Shown here: in pieces, positions 32,890 through 41,229 of the stretch
Position numbering within the stretch: position 1 is the stretch's first letter
Layout of the letters: every line of letters begins with the position of its first letter
Assembly: GCF_025127995.1 (NCBI RefSeq)
Contig: NZ_JAHLYP010000009.1
Location: 1-54,661 of the forward strand
DNA: 54,661 nucleotides
Reading direction: 5' to 3'
Source of the DNA: Synechococcus sp. CS-1332
GTDB taxonomy: Bacteria; Cyanobacteriota; Cyanobacteriia; PCC-6307; Cyanobiaceae
Notes under the pieces: generated by a model
Seen by the model: the letters and a program-made list of their open reading frames with translations, nothing else
Databases searched by the model: none
What the model was told of the DNA's origin: nothing
Made by a program: the position numbers and the translations under genes

Positions 32890-33155
32890 TCATTCACGCC
32901 GTGCAGGACTACGAGGCGTGGAAGAAGGTGTTCGACGCGGCGGCCGCCATGCGGAGGGACGCGGGCGAGCGATCGTTCCAGGTGCTCCGGTATGAGAACG
33001 ACCCGAACAAAGTGGTGCACTTCTCCCGGTGGGATTCGCTGGCCAAGGCGAAGGCCTTCTTTGAGTCCGCCCGGTTGGTGGACATCCGTCGACAGGCTGG
33101 CGTCGAAGCGCCTGAGTTCATCTATCTCCACCAACTAGAGGCAGGCACGCTGTGA
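32874..33155 (+). CDS. ABM-like small cytosolic protein
   Basis: A 93-residue ferredoxin-like protein of the antibiotic-biosynthesis-monooxygenase type: VLIIHAVQDYEAWKKVFDAA, RSFQVLRYENDPNKVVHFSR and WDSLAKAKAFFESARLVDI. The TTG start has AGGAG 8 bases upstream. It overlaps the end of the DUF1801 remnant. No substrate can be named. The DUF4188 gene follows 19 bases later and has a similar fold, so they may act together. Confidence 0.7.
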   Translation: MDHVLIIHAVQDYEAWKKVFDAAAAMRRDAGERSFQVLRYENDPNKVVHFSRWDSLAKAKAFFESARLVDIRRQAGVEAPEFIYLHQLEAGTL

Positions 33156-33174
33156 TGGCAGCCGGATTCGCCCC

Positions 33175-33684
33175 ATGAGCCCCATTTTCCCCGGCCGTTA
33201 CACCGCCCAGATCGAGGGCCCGTTCGTGGTGTTCATCATCGGTCTGCGGGTGAATCGCCTTTGGGCCCTCCACCAATGGCTCCCGGTGGCACGGGCGATG
33301 GGCCCCATGATGCGTGAACTGCTGGCCAGTCCCGATCTCGGTCTGCTCAGCGCCGAGACGTTCGTCTATTGGCGCGGTGTGGGGCTGGTTCAGTACTGGC
33401 GTTCCTTCGAAGCTCTGGAGAGCTTCTCGAAGAATCCGAAGGCTTCGCACCTGAAGGCCTGGAAGCGTTTCAACCAGGCGGTCGGCGCCAGTGGCAGCGT
33501 GGGCATCTGGCGCGAAACCTATCTGGTGGAGGCCGGCCGCTATGAATGCGCCTACGGAAACATGCCGCGCTTTGGCCTGGCCAGGGCAGGAACGCATCAG
33601 CCGGCCGTCGGTGCCATGGAAACGGCGAGCCGCCGCCTGGGACGGGACGGAGATCCAGCCGTGCCCAGCTACGACAACCCCTGA
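33175..33684 (+). CDS. DUF4188 monooxygenase-like protein
   Basis: A 169-residue DUF4188 protein: GRYTAQIEGPFVVFIIGLRV, NRLWALHQWLPVARAM, VYWRGVGLVQYWRSFEALES and SVGIWRETYLVEAGRYECAY. The fold is a dimeric alpha+beta barrel related to haem-degrading and ABM monooxygenases; no activity is established from sequence. It is a likely co-transcript with the ABM-like gene upstream. It lies at the end of the decayed zone and is in good condition. Confidence 0.75.
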   Translation: MSPIFPGRYTAQIEGPFVVFIIGLRVNRLWALHQWLPVARAMGPMMRELLASPDLGLLSAETFVYWRGVGLVQYWRSFEALESFSKNPKASHLKAWKRFNQAVGASGSVGIWRETYLVEAGRYECAYGNMPRFGLARAGTHQPAVGAMETASRRLGRDGDPAVPSYDNP

Positions 33685-33796
33685 GGCCCCCTCTGCCCAA
33701 AGGATTGTCGTTTCAGGAAGGGAATTCGGCTGCGAAGCGGTTCCTCCCATGGGCTCGCTCTGGAGGCCCTGCAAGGAACACCCGAGCCCCTGAATC

Positions 33797-34282
33797 TCAG
33801 GCCAGCGTCTTGAACATCACCAGGGCGTCCACATCGCCCAGCCGGGGATGGCGGAAGGCCCCCGGCAGCCGGCCGATGGTGCGGAAACCGTTGCGGCTCC
33901 AGGCCGCCACCCCGGCCGTGTTGGTGGCCACCACCAGGTTGAACTGCATCGCCGTGAAGCCCCGCCGCAGGGCCTCTTGCTGGGAGTGGTGACAGAGGGC
34001 ATGGGCCACCCCCTGGCCCCGGGAGGCCTCGGCCACCACATAGCCGGCATTGGCCACGTGGGCGCCCAGGCACGGTTGGTTGGGGCGCAGGTAGTAGGTG
34101 CCCAGGATCGCGCCGCTCGCATCGGTGGCCACGAAGGTGGCGGCGGCGGCCTCCACCCAGGCCTGCCGGGCCGCTTCGCTGCCGATCGCCGGGTCGTGGG
34201 GGAAGGTTTCGCCGGCGCGGAACACCGGCTCCAGCACCGCCCACACCCCTGGCCAGTCGGCAGGGTCGTACGCCCGGATCAT
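33797..34282 (-). CDS. GNAT N-acetyltransferase
   Basis: A 161-residue GNAT protein. The acetyl-CoA loop is VAEASRGQGVAHAL, preceded by the strand GAHVANAGYVV and followed by FTAMQFNLVVATNTAGVAAW and GFRTIGRLPGAF. The substrate is unknown. The ATG overlaps the stop of the OsmC gene (ATGA), making it the last gene of the sulfur operon that starts at 37222. Confidence 0.82.
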   Translation of the reverse strand: MIRAYDPADWPGVWAVLEPVFRAGETFPHDPAIGSEAARQAWVEAAAATFVATDASGAILGTYYLRPNQPCLGAHVANAGYVVAEASRGQGVAHALCHHSQQEALRRGFTAMQFNLVVATNTAGVAAWSRNGFRTIGRLPGAFRHPRLGDVDALVMFKTLA

Positions 34283-34716
34283 CCCGCCGCTTGCACCACG
34301 ATCGACTTGCTCACCGTACCGGGCAGATTCCGCGACACCGGACAGACCTTCATGCGTCGCTCCAGAAAGGCCCGGCTGGGCCCATCCAGCTCCGGCGTCG
34401 CCGCCCCATCGGCCGCCTCCAGCCGCACCTGGAACGTGCCGTTCACCGCCTCGATCATCCAGTCGGCGGAGGCGGTCACGCTGAGAACCCCATCGACAGT
34501 CGCCAGGGGCAGCTGCCGCTCGACGGCGTTGGCCACCAGGTAGTGGTGCTGGCAGAGCAGCAGCGACAGCAAATAGAGCCGGAAGCCGGGGGTCCGCAGG
34601 CTGGGCTCCAACGGCTGCCAGGGCTCCTGGTCGCCGTTGCGGAAGTCGACGCTGAGGGCGTCGCCGGCGGCCCCGTGGCGGCTCTGCAGGCGGAACTGGA
34701 ACAGGAGGTTGGTCAT
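34279..34716 (-). CDS. OsmC-like protein
   Basis: A 145-residue OsmC/Ohr-family protein. The C-terminal Cys lies in MKVCPVSRNLPGTV. LLSLLLCQHHYLVANAVERQ provides the other conserved helix with a Cys. Such proteins reduce peroxides or handle reactive sulfur with paired Cys. It overlaps both neighbours by four bases, so it is co-translated with TauE and GNAT in the sulfur operon. Confidence 0.75.
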   Translation of the reverse strand: MTNLLFQFRLQSRHGAAGDALSVDFRNGDQEPWQPLEPSLRTPGFRLYLLSLLLCQHHYLVANAVERQLPLATVDGVLSVTASADWMIEAVNGTFQVRLEAADGAATPELDGPSRAFLERRMKVCPVSRNLPGTVSKSIVVQAAG

Positions 34717-35525
34717 CGCTGGGGAGAGACGGCGGGGAGGGAGGGGATGGCGGCGCTGAGGTGGCGCTGGCGCTGAAAGGCTTCGGCGCCCGTGAGCAGG
34801 GCCGAACCGACCAGCAGGGCGGCGAAGCCCTGGCGCAGGTGACGATCCGACAGGCGGGGGGCCAGGGCCTGTCCGCCGATGGCCCCCACCAGCCCACCCC
34901 CCACCAAGGGGGCCAGCAGCGGCAGGCCGGCCGCCGGCCAGTGCCCCAGAGCTTCAAGGGCCACCAGGCTGTTGGTGGCGATCAGCACCAGGCTGGTGCC
35001 GCTGGCCAGGGGCATCGGCAGACCGGCCAGCAGCACCAGGGCGGGCACGATGGCGAAGCCACCGCCCACGCCGGCGATGCCGGTCAGCAGGCCCACCAGC
35101 ACCCCCTGGCCGGCGAGGGCCAGCGGGGCGCTGCGGGAGCCGCTGCCCGTGGTGCTCGGGCGCCGCGAGAGCAGCCAGGCGGCCACCAGGGCGGCGGCGG
35201 CGAACACCCCCAGCTGTATGGGCTCGGGGATCAGGCCGTGCTTCACCAGGGTGCCTCCGATCCAGCTGCCCGCGAGGGCCGGCACCCCCAGGATCAGGGC
35301 GGGGCGGGGCGCCACCTGGCGTCGCCGCAGGTAGGGGCCGGCATTGGCCACCGCCAGCAGGGTCACCGCCAGGAGTGAGAGCGGTACCGCCTCACGGGTG
35401 GGCAGCCCGGCGCCGCTGATCAGCAGGGGCAGCAGCAGGATCGAGCCCCCGGCCCCGAGCACCGCCAGCAGGAAGCCGATCAGGGCACCCCCACCGGCCA
35501 TCAGCAGCAGGACGGCGGCGCTCAA
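34713..35525 (-). CDS. TauE/SafE family sulfite/sulfur-anion exporter
   Basis: A 270-residue membrane protein with about eight helices in two repeats: GALIGFLLAVLGAGGSILLL PLL and LVGLLTGIAGVGGGFAIVPA are the paired TauE motifs. The family exports sulfite, sulfoacetate or similar anions. The TTG at 35525 overlaps the TGA of the rhodanese gene; ATG at 35501 is an alternative. In BigR-type sulfide operons a TauE protein removes the sulfite that persulfide dioxygenase makes, which fits this context. Confidence 0.85.
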   Translation of the reverse strand: MSAAVLLLMAGGGALIGFLLAVLGAGGSILLLPLLISGAGLPTREAVPLSLLAVTLLAVANAGPYLRRRQVAPRPALILGVPALAGSWIGGTLVKHGLIPEPIQLGVFAAAALVAAWLLSRRPSTTGSGSRSAPLALAGQGVLVGLLTGIAGVGGGFAIVPALVLLAGLPMPLASGTSLVLIATNSLVALEALGHWPAAGLPLLAPLVGGGLVGAIGGQALAPRLSDRHLRQGFAALLVGSALLTGAEAFQRQRHLSAAIPSLPAVSPQR

Positions 35526-36049
35526 GGGCGCACCCGGTTCCAGGGCATCACGGCCAGCAGGCGGGCCATGCCGCAGAAGCCGCTGAGGCCGGCGAAGCTG
35601 AGGCCGGCCCCCACGAAGCCGCTCAGCCAGATCCAGCCCGGCGCCACGGTCTGGCTGAGCAGCACCCCCACCAGCACCAGACCACCGGCGACGATCTGCA
35701 CCTGGCGCATCAGTGGCAGTGGCGCCCTGGAGTGCCGTTGCACCGGCAGGCCGGCCTCCTGCCAGGCCCCTAGACCCCCCTCCAGCTCCGCCAGGGGTTG
35801 GGGATGGCCGCGGCGCAGCAGATCGGCCAATCCTTGGCTGCTGCGATTGCCGCTCTGGCACAGCAGCACCAGCGGGCCCTCCGGCAAGGGCTCGCTGCCC
35901 AGCCGTGACAGGGGGATGTTGTGGCTGCCGGGGATGTGACCGGAGGCGAATTCCATCGGTTCGCGCACGTCGATCAGCGTCAGCGACACCGCGTGGCGGT
36001 GGCTGGCGAGGTCGCGGGGGGAGAGGCGCCGGGGGGTGGTGGTGGTCAT
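35522..36049 (-). CDS. Membrane-anchored rhodanese
   Basis: A rhodanese domain (LIDVREPMEFASGHIPGSHN) with the active Cys in LVLLCQSGNRSSQGL, about residue 64, is followed by two C-terminal helices of the DUF2892 type (QIVAGGLVLVGVLLSQTVAP, FVGAGLSFAGLSGFCGMARL). It would carry sulfane sulfur as a Cys persulfide at the membrane. It lies 45 bases after the persulfide dioxygenase-rhodanese gene and overlaps TauE. Confidence 0.87.
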   Translation of the reverse strand: MTTTTPRRLSPRDLASHRHAVSLTLIDVREPMEFASGHIPGSHNIPLSRLGSEPLPEGPLVLLCQSGNRSSQGLADLLRRGHPQPLAELEGGLGAWQEAGLPVQRHSRAPLPLMRQVQIVAGGLVLVGVLLSQTVAPGWIWLSGFVGAGLSFAGLSGFCGMARLLAVMPWNRVRP

Positions 36050-36094
36050 GCTTCTGGCGGTGGGGGAGTGAATGGGGAAGGGGGTGTTTCGGGC

Positions 36095-37222
36095 TCAGGT
36101 GGGGGTGGGGGTCGGCACCTCCAGCAGCAGGCCCTCGGCCTGCCAGCCCCGCAGGCCGCCGCGCAGGTTGGCTACGGGGCTGCGGCCCTGCTTCAGCAGT
36201 TCCTGGGTGGCCAGGGCCGAGCGGCTGCCGGAATGGCACAGCACCACCACGGGCCTGCCTGTGGGGATCTCGGCGGCGCGGGCCGCCAGCTCCGGCAGGG
36301 GGATGGCCAGGCAGCCCGGCACCCGGCCATCCGGCCCGAGCACCTCGGCTTCGGAGCGCACATCCACCAGGGTCAGCTGGTCGCGGTGTGCGGCCACCCA
36401 GGCGGCCGCCACCTCCGGCAGGCCCGCGTAACTGCGTTCGACCGGTCCCCAGTCGTCCTCTTTGCTGTGGTCAGCGTCGCTGGGCATGCCCGAGCGCAGG
36501 TTGGCCGGCAGGGCCTCGGCGATCCGGTGGGGATGGGGCAGGTGCAGGTTCTCCATGGAGCCCACGAAGTCCCGCTCGTCGGCACCACCGCCGAGCCTGG
36601 CGTTGTAGGCCTTCTCTTCGGCCACCGAGCTCACTTGGCGACCGCTGTAATCGTGGGCCGGGTAGAGCTGGCACCGGTCCGGCAGCGTGAGGATCTGCGC
36701 AGTGATCGAGCGGAAGAGGGTGTGGGCATTGCCCTGCTGGAAATCGCAGCGGCCGCAGCCCCGCACCAGCAGGGCGTCGCCGGTGAAGGCCAGGCTCCGG
36801 TCGTCGAGCACGAACGTCAGGCAGCCATCGGTGTGCCCCGGGGTGGCGCGCACCTCCAGATGGCGGCCGCCGAAGCGCACCCGATCGCCGTGGGCCAGGG
36901 GCAGGGTCACGTTCCGGGCGCGGGCCGCGGCGGCGAGGCCGATGGCGCAGCTGGTGGCCTGGTGCATCCGCCAGCTGCCGGTCACATGGTCGGCATGGGC
37001 GTGGGTGTCGAGACAGGCCACCAGATCGATGCCCAGTTCCCGCACCAGGGAGAGATCGCGGGGGTGGTGGTCGTAGACCGGGTCGATCAGCACCCCTTCG
37101 CCGGAGGGCACATCCGCCAGGAGGTAGGTGAAGGTGCCGGTCTCGGCGTCGAAGAGCTGGCGGAACAGCAGGCGTGCCCCGCCTGCGGCGGATTCGAGCA
37201 GAAACGGAAGGACCGAGGCCAT
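36095..37222 (-). CDS. Persulfide dioxygenase-rhodanese fusion
   Basis: Residues 15-245 form an ETHE1-like metallo-beta-lactamase: HAHADH at 74-79, TPGH at 127-130, GDALLVRGCGRCDF near 148-161 and YPAHDY near 188. The C-terminal rhodanese domain has LVDVRSEAEVLG and the active Cys at 329 (VVLCHSGSRSA). Fused enzymes of this type oxidise glutathione persulfide to sulfite and move sulfur with the second domain. It is the first gene of a five-gene operon diverging from the ArsR gene. A direct repeat CATAC-acg-CATAC lies about 25 bases before its start. Confidence 0.88.
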   Translation of the reverse strand: MASVLPFLLESAAGGARLLFRQLFDAETGTFTYLLADVPSGEGVLIDPVYDHHPRDLSLVRELGIDLVACLDTHAHADHVTGSWRMHQATSCAIGLAAAARARNVTLPLAHGDRVRFGGRHLEVRATPGHTDGCLTFVLDDRSLAFTGDALLVRGCGRCDFQQGNAHTLFRSITAQILTLPDRCQLYPAHDYSGRQVSSVAEEKAYNARLGGGADERDFVGSMENLHLPHPHRIAEALPANLRSGMPSDADHSKEDDWGPVERSYAGLPEVAAAWVAAHRDQLTLVDVRSEAEVLGPDGRVPGCLAIPLPELAARAAEIPTGRPVVVLCHSGSRSALATQELLKQGRSPVANLRGGLRGWQAEGLLLEVPTPTPT

Positions 37223-37392
37223 CGAAGCAACCTGAGTTGGCTGCTATGACCATACACGCATACAACGTCTAAGGAGTGGAAGCGGCGCCGATGCGGCGTC
37301 CTGCTGCGGCCATGTCCATTTCAGAGCGGTTCTGGCTTGGGCCAAGGCCTGGGAAAGCCTGCATAATTCCTCTAGCGACATAACCTTCTGCC

Positions 37393-37749
37393 ATGGGCGT
37401 TGCCGGCCACGGTTCCATCCCCAGTTCCATCCCCAGTCCCGAGCTGCTGGAGGAGTTCAGCCAGTTCTTCCGCCTGCTGAGTGAACCGGCCCGGCTTCAG
37501 CTGCTCTGCCACCTGCGCCAGGGGTCGGCCGATGTCGCCTCCCTGATTGAGGCCACCGGGTTCAGCCAGTCCCACATCAGCCGCCAGCTGTCCCAGTTGC
37601 AGCGGGCTGGCCTGGTGACCTGCGACCGGGACGGGGTCCGGCTCATCTACCGAGCCGACACCGAGCTGGTGGAAGAGCTCTGTCACCTGGTGCAGACCCG
37701 GATGAAGCAGCGCCTGCAACAGCAGCTGGATCAGCTCCAGGCGGTCTGA
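37393..37749 (+). CDS. ArsR-family regulator, possibly sulfide/persulfide-responsive
   Basis: A 118-residue winged-helix repressor: FFRLLSEPARLQLLCHL, then the recognition helix GFSQSHISRQLSQLQRAGLV and the wing GVRLIYRA. Cys occurs at 39, 77 and 97. BigR/SqrR-type sulfide sensors use one Cys in the helix where C39 lies and one in the last helix; C97 is in that helix but nearer its start, so the match is imperfect. Its position, divergent from the persulfide dioxygenase operon, supports control of that operon and of itself. CATAAT at 37362 may be its -10 box. Confidence 0.82.
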   Translation: MGVAGHGSIPSSIPSPELLEEFSQFFRLLSEPARLQLLCHLRQGSADVASLIEATGFSQSHISRQLSQLQRAGLVTCDRDGVRLIYRADTELVEELCHLVQTRMKQRLQQQLDQLQAV

Positions 37750-38103
37750 TCGTCCGCTGCTTCAGCCGATGGCGTCTGGCTATCCAGAAGCGATCTTCGC
37801 CACAGGTGGTGAGCCCAAGCGCCTCCTGGGGATTCCGGGCTGATGGCCCTGCGATCCGCCCGATCACGGACGAGCTTGGCCTTGTGCCCGATTTGGGGGC
37901 CGATCTCGATCGGGTGGCGGGACGCAACCTTCGGCATCCCCTTCGGCAACCTGATCACCCTGGGGGCCCAGGGACAGTTGGTGCTGAACCGGCCTGCGAA
38001 GACCCCAGCCCCTGCGGTGGAACCGCCACCGTGGCGCTATTGGACTGCCGAGGGGGGCAGAATCAACAGGGTGTTGGACCATCGCCTCGCTTCCGCCCCT
38101 CTG
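37750..38103. other. Intergenic stretch without recognisable gene
   Basis: About 350 bases between the ArsR and cytochrome b genes. Open frames exist on both strands but none has a known motif or plausible start. It may be the leader of the molybdoenzyme operon, or the remains of a gene. Confidence 0.4.
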
Positions 38104-38721
38104 ATGCCCACGTCAACCAGACGCCCCAGGGCGCCTATCCGGTACGCCCCGCTCTGGACCCGGGCCTTCCACTCCTTCAACCTGCTGGTGATCCTGCTGA
38201 TGGCCGCCAGCGGTCTTCAGATCTACAACGCCAATCCGGTGTTCGGGGGCCGGGGCGGTGCCACCGTGCCCGAGCTGTTCACCCTGGGGGGCTGGTTGGC
38301 GGGCGGCCGCGACTGGCATTTCGGCGTCATGGGCCTCTATGCCGCCAATCTCGGTGTCTGGATTGGCCTGCTGATCCGCCAGCGGCACCAGCGCCTGGCA
38401 GCGCTGGCGGATGTCGGCACCCTCCGCGCCAGCAACAACACTCCGAAGCGACGGCTGGCTGCCCATCGGTTGGTCTACACCCTGATGCTGATCGTGCTTG
38501 GCTTCAGCCTGATCACGGGGATGGCGATGTACAAGCCCGCCCAGTTCTGGTGGCTGGTGGGTCCATTCTCCTTCGCCGAAGCCGCCGGCCACGACAGCTG
38601 GCAGGTGCTGCGCGTCTGCCATCTGGCCACCATTCCCGCCATCGCCCTGCTGCTCGGCGCCCATGTGGTGCTGTCTTGGCGGGTGGGTGGGCTGCGGCTG
38701 TGGCGTTCGATGGCCGTCTGA
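38104..38721 (+). CDS. Cytochrome b561-like membrane subunit
   Basis: A 205-residue protein with four helices and His residues placed for two b haems: LWTRAFHSFNLLVILLMAAS, RDWHFGVMGLYAANLGVWIG, LAAHRLVYTLMLIVLGFSLI and VCHLATIPAIALLLGAHVVL. It resembles cytochromes b that pass electrons between quinone and periplasmic molybdoenzymes. The ATG at 38104 begins MPTSTRRPRAPIRY just before the first helix. The molybdoenzyme gene follows after 4 bases, so the two are probably subunits of one complex. Confidence 0.8.
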   Translation: MPTSTRRPRAPIRYAPLWTRAFHSFNLLVILLMAASGLQIYNANPVFGGRGGATVPELFTLGGWLAGGRDWHFGVMGLYAANLGVWIGLLIRQRHQRLAALADVGTLRASNNTPKRRLAAHRLVYTLMLIVLGFSLITGMAMYKPAQFWWLVGPFSFAEAAGHDSWQVLRVCHLATIPAIALLLGAHVVLSWRVGGLRLWRSMAV

Positions 38722-38725
38722 TCCC

Positions 38726-39436
38726 ATGGCCCACCCTGCTGATCCCCTGAGTCGCCGCCGTTCCCTCGGCCTGCTGCTCGGGGCTGCTCCGACGCTGCTG
38801 CTCGGCGGCTGTGCCCTCAATGGTGTCAGTGAGGCGGTTGGCGCCGCCACCCAGCCGCTCAACGAACGCCTCGAGGCCCTGCTGCAGGGCAAGGGGAAAC
38901 TGCCGGAGTTCCGTCCCAGCCAGGTGGATCCGGCCGCCCTGCTGATCAACAGCTTCAATGGCACTCCCGAATTCACGCCTGGCAGCTACCGACTCGCCGT
39001 GAGCGGGCTGGTGAGCCGTCCGCTGAACCTCGATCTGGCTGCCCTGGCGGCCCTGCCCCAGCAGCAGTGCGTCATTCGCCACGTCTGCGTGGAGGGCTGG
39101 TCGGCGATTGTGGCCTGGTCGGGGCCGCGGCTGGCGGATGTGGTGGCCCTGGCCGGCCTCTCGCCGCTGGCCGGCTACGTGTTCATCGAATCGGCCGATC
39201 AGTACTACGAAAGCTGGGATCTGGCCTCGGCGCTTCACCCCCAGACCCTTCTGGCCACCCACATGAACGGCGCCCCGCTGCCGGCGGCGAACGGGGCGCC
39301 GGTGCGGCTCGCCACCCCGATCAAGCTCGGCTACAAGCTCAGCAAGTGGGTCACGAGCCTGAAGCTGATGGCCACGCTCGGGGATCGGCGGGGGTACTGG
39401 GAGGACCAGGGCTACGAGTGGTTCGCCGGCCTCTGA
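38726..39436 (+). CDS. Tat-exported YedY/sulfite-oxidase-like molybdoenzyme
   Basis: A 236-residue protein of the sulfite-oxidase/YedY family. The N-terminus has a twin-arginine motif (SRRRSLGLLLG, residues 9-19) and a lipobox ending at C29 (LLLGGC), so it is likely a Tat-exported lipoprotein. The molybdenum-ligating Cys is at 121 in RHVCVEGWS. ESADQYYESWDLASAL and PIKLGYKLSKWVTSL are the usual later motifs. With the cytochrome b it could oxidise sulfite, or reduce methionine sulfoxide as MsrP does. The nearby persulfide dioxygenase, which makes sulfite, favours the first. Confidence 0.83.
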   Translation: MAHPADPLSRRRSLGLLLGAAPTLLLGGCALNGVSEAVGAATQPLNERLEALLQGKGKLPEFRPSQVDPAALLINSFNGTPEFTPGSYRLAVSGLVSRPLNLDLAALAALPQQQCVIRHVCVEGWSAIVAWSGPRLADVVALAGLSPLAGYVFIESADQYYESWDLASALHPQTLLATHMNGAPLPAANGAPVRLATPIKLGYKLSKWVTSLKLMATLGDRRGYWEDQGYEWFAGL

Positions 39437-39451
39437 ACCAAAACCCGGCCC

Positions 39452-40699
39452 TCAGGGGCGCACCAGCCCCGTGGGCACGTCCTTCTGGCCCGCTTCACGC
39501 AGCAGCTCCTGGATCGTGCGTTCGGAACTGTCGTACGCGCCCTCACCGAAATGGGAGTGGCGCAGGCGGCCCTGGCTGTCGATGAAATAGAAGGACGGCC
39601 AGTAGGTGTTGCGGAACGACTTCCAGATGGCGAAGTTGTTGTCGATCACCACCGGATAGGTGATCCCCAGCTTGCGGACAGCGGCGCGCACGTTGCCGAG
39701 GTCGCGCTCGAAAGCGAACTCAGGGGAATGAACGCCGATCACCACCAGGCCATGGTCCTTGTACTTGCTGGCCCAGGCCCGCACATGGGGCAGGGTGCGC
39801 ACGCAGTTGATGCAGGAGTAGGTCCAGATGTCCACCAGAACCACCTTCCCCCAGAGCTGATCACGGCTGAGGGGCGGCGAATTGAGCCAGGTCGCCCCCT
39901 TCGGGAAGGGCGGCAAGATGCCCAGCACGGGCAGGCGGCTCAACACAGGGGCGCTCTGGCTGGCTGCCTCGGGGGGCGGAACTCTGGCGAGCAGGGCCTG
40001 CTCGAGCCGGTTGGTGTCCGCCAGAGCCCAGCCGGCGAAGGAGGCCTGCTCCAGGCCCAGGGCGCTCAGCCCCACCGCCGCCAGCACGGCGGCCCCCAGC
40101 CCGCGGCGCATCCAGACACAGGCCCCCTGCGAGCGTTTGAGCGCGTTGGACAGTCGACTGCCGGCCAGCAGTGCCACCGCCAGGGAGGTGGCAGCACCCA
40201 GGCCATAGGCCAGCAGCAGCAGGGCGGTGTCGGTGCTGCCACCCCGCAGGGCCGCTCCGGTGAGGATCAGCCCCAGGATCGGCCCCGCGCAAGGGGCCCA
40301 CAGCAGCCCCACCGCCACCCCCAGCAGGGCCGATGCGCCGATGCTGTGTCCAGCGCCATGGGCCCGATCTGATCGCCGCGACAAGCCTGCGCCCAGACGC
40401 ACCAGCGACCGGCTGAGGCGATCGGCCAGCGCCGGCCAGAGCAGGGCGACGCCGAACAGGGCCAGCGCGGCCAGGGCCGCCATCCGCCCCCACTGGTGGG
40501 CCTGCACCACCCAGCCGCCGCCTAGGGCCGCCAGGCTTGCCAAGGTGGCGAAGGTCACCGCCATGCCGGCCAGCAGGGGCAGGGCGCTGCGCCGGAAGGA
40601 GTGCCCCACCCGGCTGAACACGAAAGGCAGCACCGGCAGGATGCAGGGGCTGAGGATGGTCAGCAGACCGGCGAGGTAGGCCAGAAAAGGCAGGGCCAT
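39452..40699 (-). CDS. CcdA/DsbD-like membrane domain fused to thioredoxin-like domain (DipZ type)
   Basis: A 415-residue thiol-disulfide protein. Residues 1-225 are a CcdA-like domain with six or so helices and the two redox Cys at 19 (LSPCILPVLP) and 137 (LWAPCAGP). The C-terminal thioredoxin/TlpA-like domain has CINC at 296-299, preceded by VVLVDIWTYS, and WPSFYFIDSQGRLRH with the cis-Pro. It would carry reducing power from the cytoplasm to the periplasm. It is convergent with the molybdoenzyme gene, 15 bases away. Confidence 0.88.
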   Translation of the reverse strand: MALPFLAYLAGLLTILSPCILPVLPFVFSRVGHSFRRSALPLLAGMAVTFATLASLAALGGGWVVQAHQWGRMAALAALALFGVALLWPALADRLSRSLVRLGAGLSRRSDRAHGAGHSIGASALLGVAVGLLWAPCAGPILGLILTGAALRGGSTDTALLLLAYGLGAATSLAVALLAGSRLSNALKRSQGACVWMRRGLGAAVLAAVGLSALGLEQASFAGWALADTNRLEQALLARVPPPEAASQSAPVLSRLPVLGILPPFPKGATWLNSPPLSRDQLWGKVVLVDIWTYSCINCVRTLPHVRAWASKYKDHGLVVIGVHSPEFAFERDLGNVRAAVRKLGITYPVVIDNNFAIWKSFRNTYWPSFYFIDSQGRLRHSHFGEGAYDSSERTIQELLREAGQKDVPTGLVRP

Positions 40700-40750
40700 G
40701 GGGGGAGGGGATAGGAAGACCCTGGCCCGTTGGGGTCTGGAGCGCCGCCC

Positions 40751-41107
40751 TCAGGGGGCTGAAGGAGCCATCGCTGGAGTGAGGGCCGGGCAGCGCATCG
40801 CCGTGTAGTCGCAGGCGTAGACGGTGGCTTTCTGCCAGCTCAGCGGAATCTCGAGCAGATCCCTGGGCCCGGTGAGGCCTTGGGCGAGGAAGATCAGCGC
40901 AGCCAGGGCTTTGGCGCTGATGCGCAGCCGTCGCCAGCGGAAGTGCCGGAGGGTCTTGGGGCGGCAGGCCACCGAGAACAGCATCAGACCGACCAGACTG
41001 ATCCCCCCCAACAAATGCAACTGCCAGAACACCGCATCGAGGGGGTTGTCGCTGGGCCACCAGAGAGGGCGAAGCTGGCTCGGTAGAGGGGCCGCTTCAC
41101 CCGCCAA
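40751..41107 (-). CDS. Unknown small membrane protein, perhaps 5'-frameshifted
   Basis: The protein has two hydrophobic helices (DAVFWQLHLLGGISLVGLML and ISAKALAALIFLAQG) and a short extracytoplasmic end with two Cys (ACDYTAMRC). I do not recognise it. The only start is TTG at 41107. Just upstream another frame encodes a plausible first helix, LGLLLLVLVGMVLALATLW, and KRPLYR, so the true gene may begin near 41220 and carry a frameshift close to 41085. Confidence 0.45.
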   Translation of the reverse strand: MAGEAAPLPSQLRPLWWPSDNPLDAVFWQLHLLGGISLVGLMLFSVACRPKTLRHFRWRRLRISAKALAALIFLAQGLTGPRDLLEIPLSWQKATVYACDYTAMRCPALTPAMAPSAP

Positions 41108-41229
41108 AGCGTGGCCAGCGCCAGCACCATGCCTACCAGCACCAGAAGCAACAGTCCCAGCCTGGGGGCTCCCCCTTCGAAGGCCCCCAGGTGGTGCTTG
41201 GCCTGGGTGAGACGGCGTTCATCCGCTGC

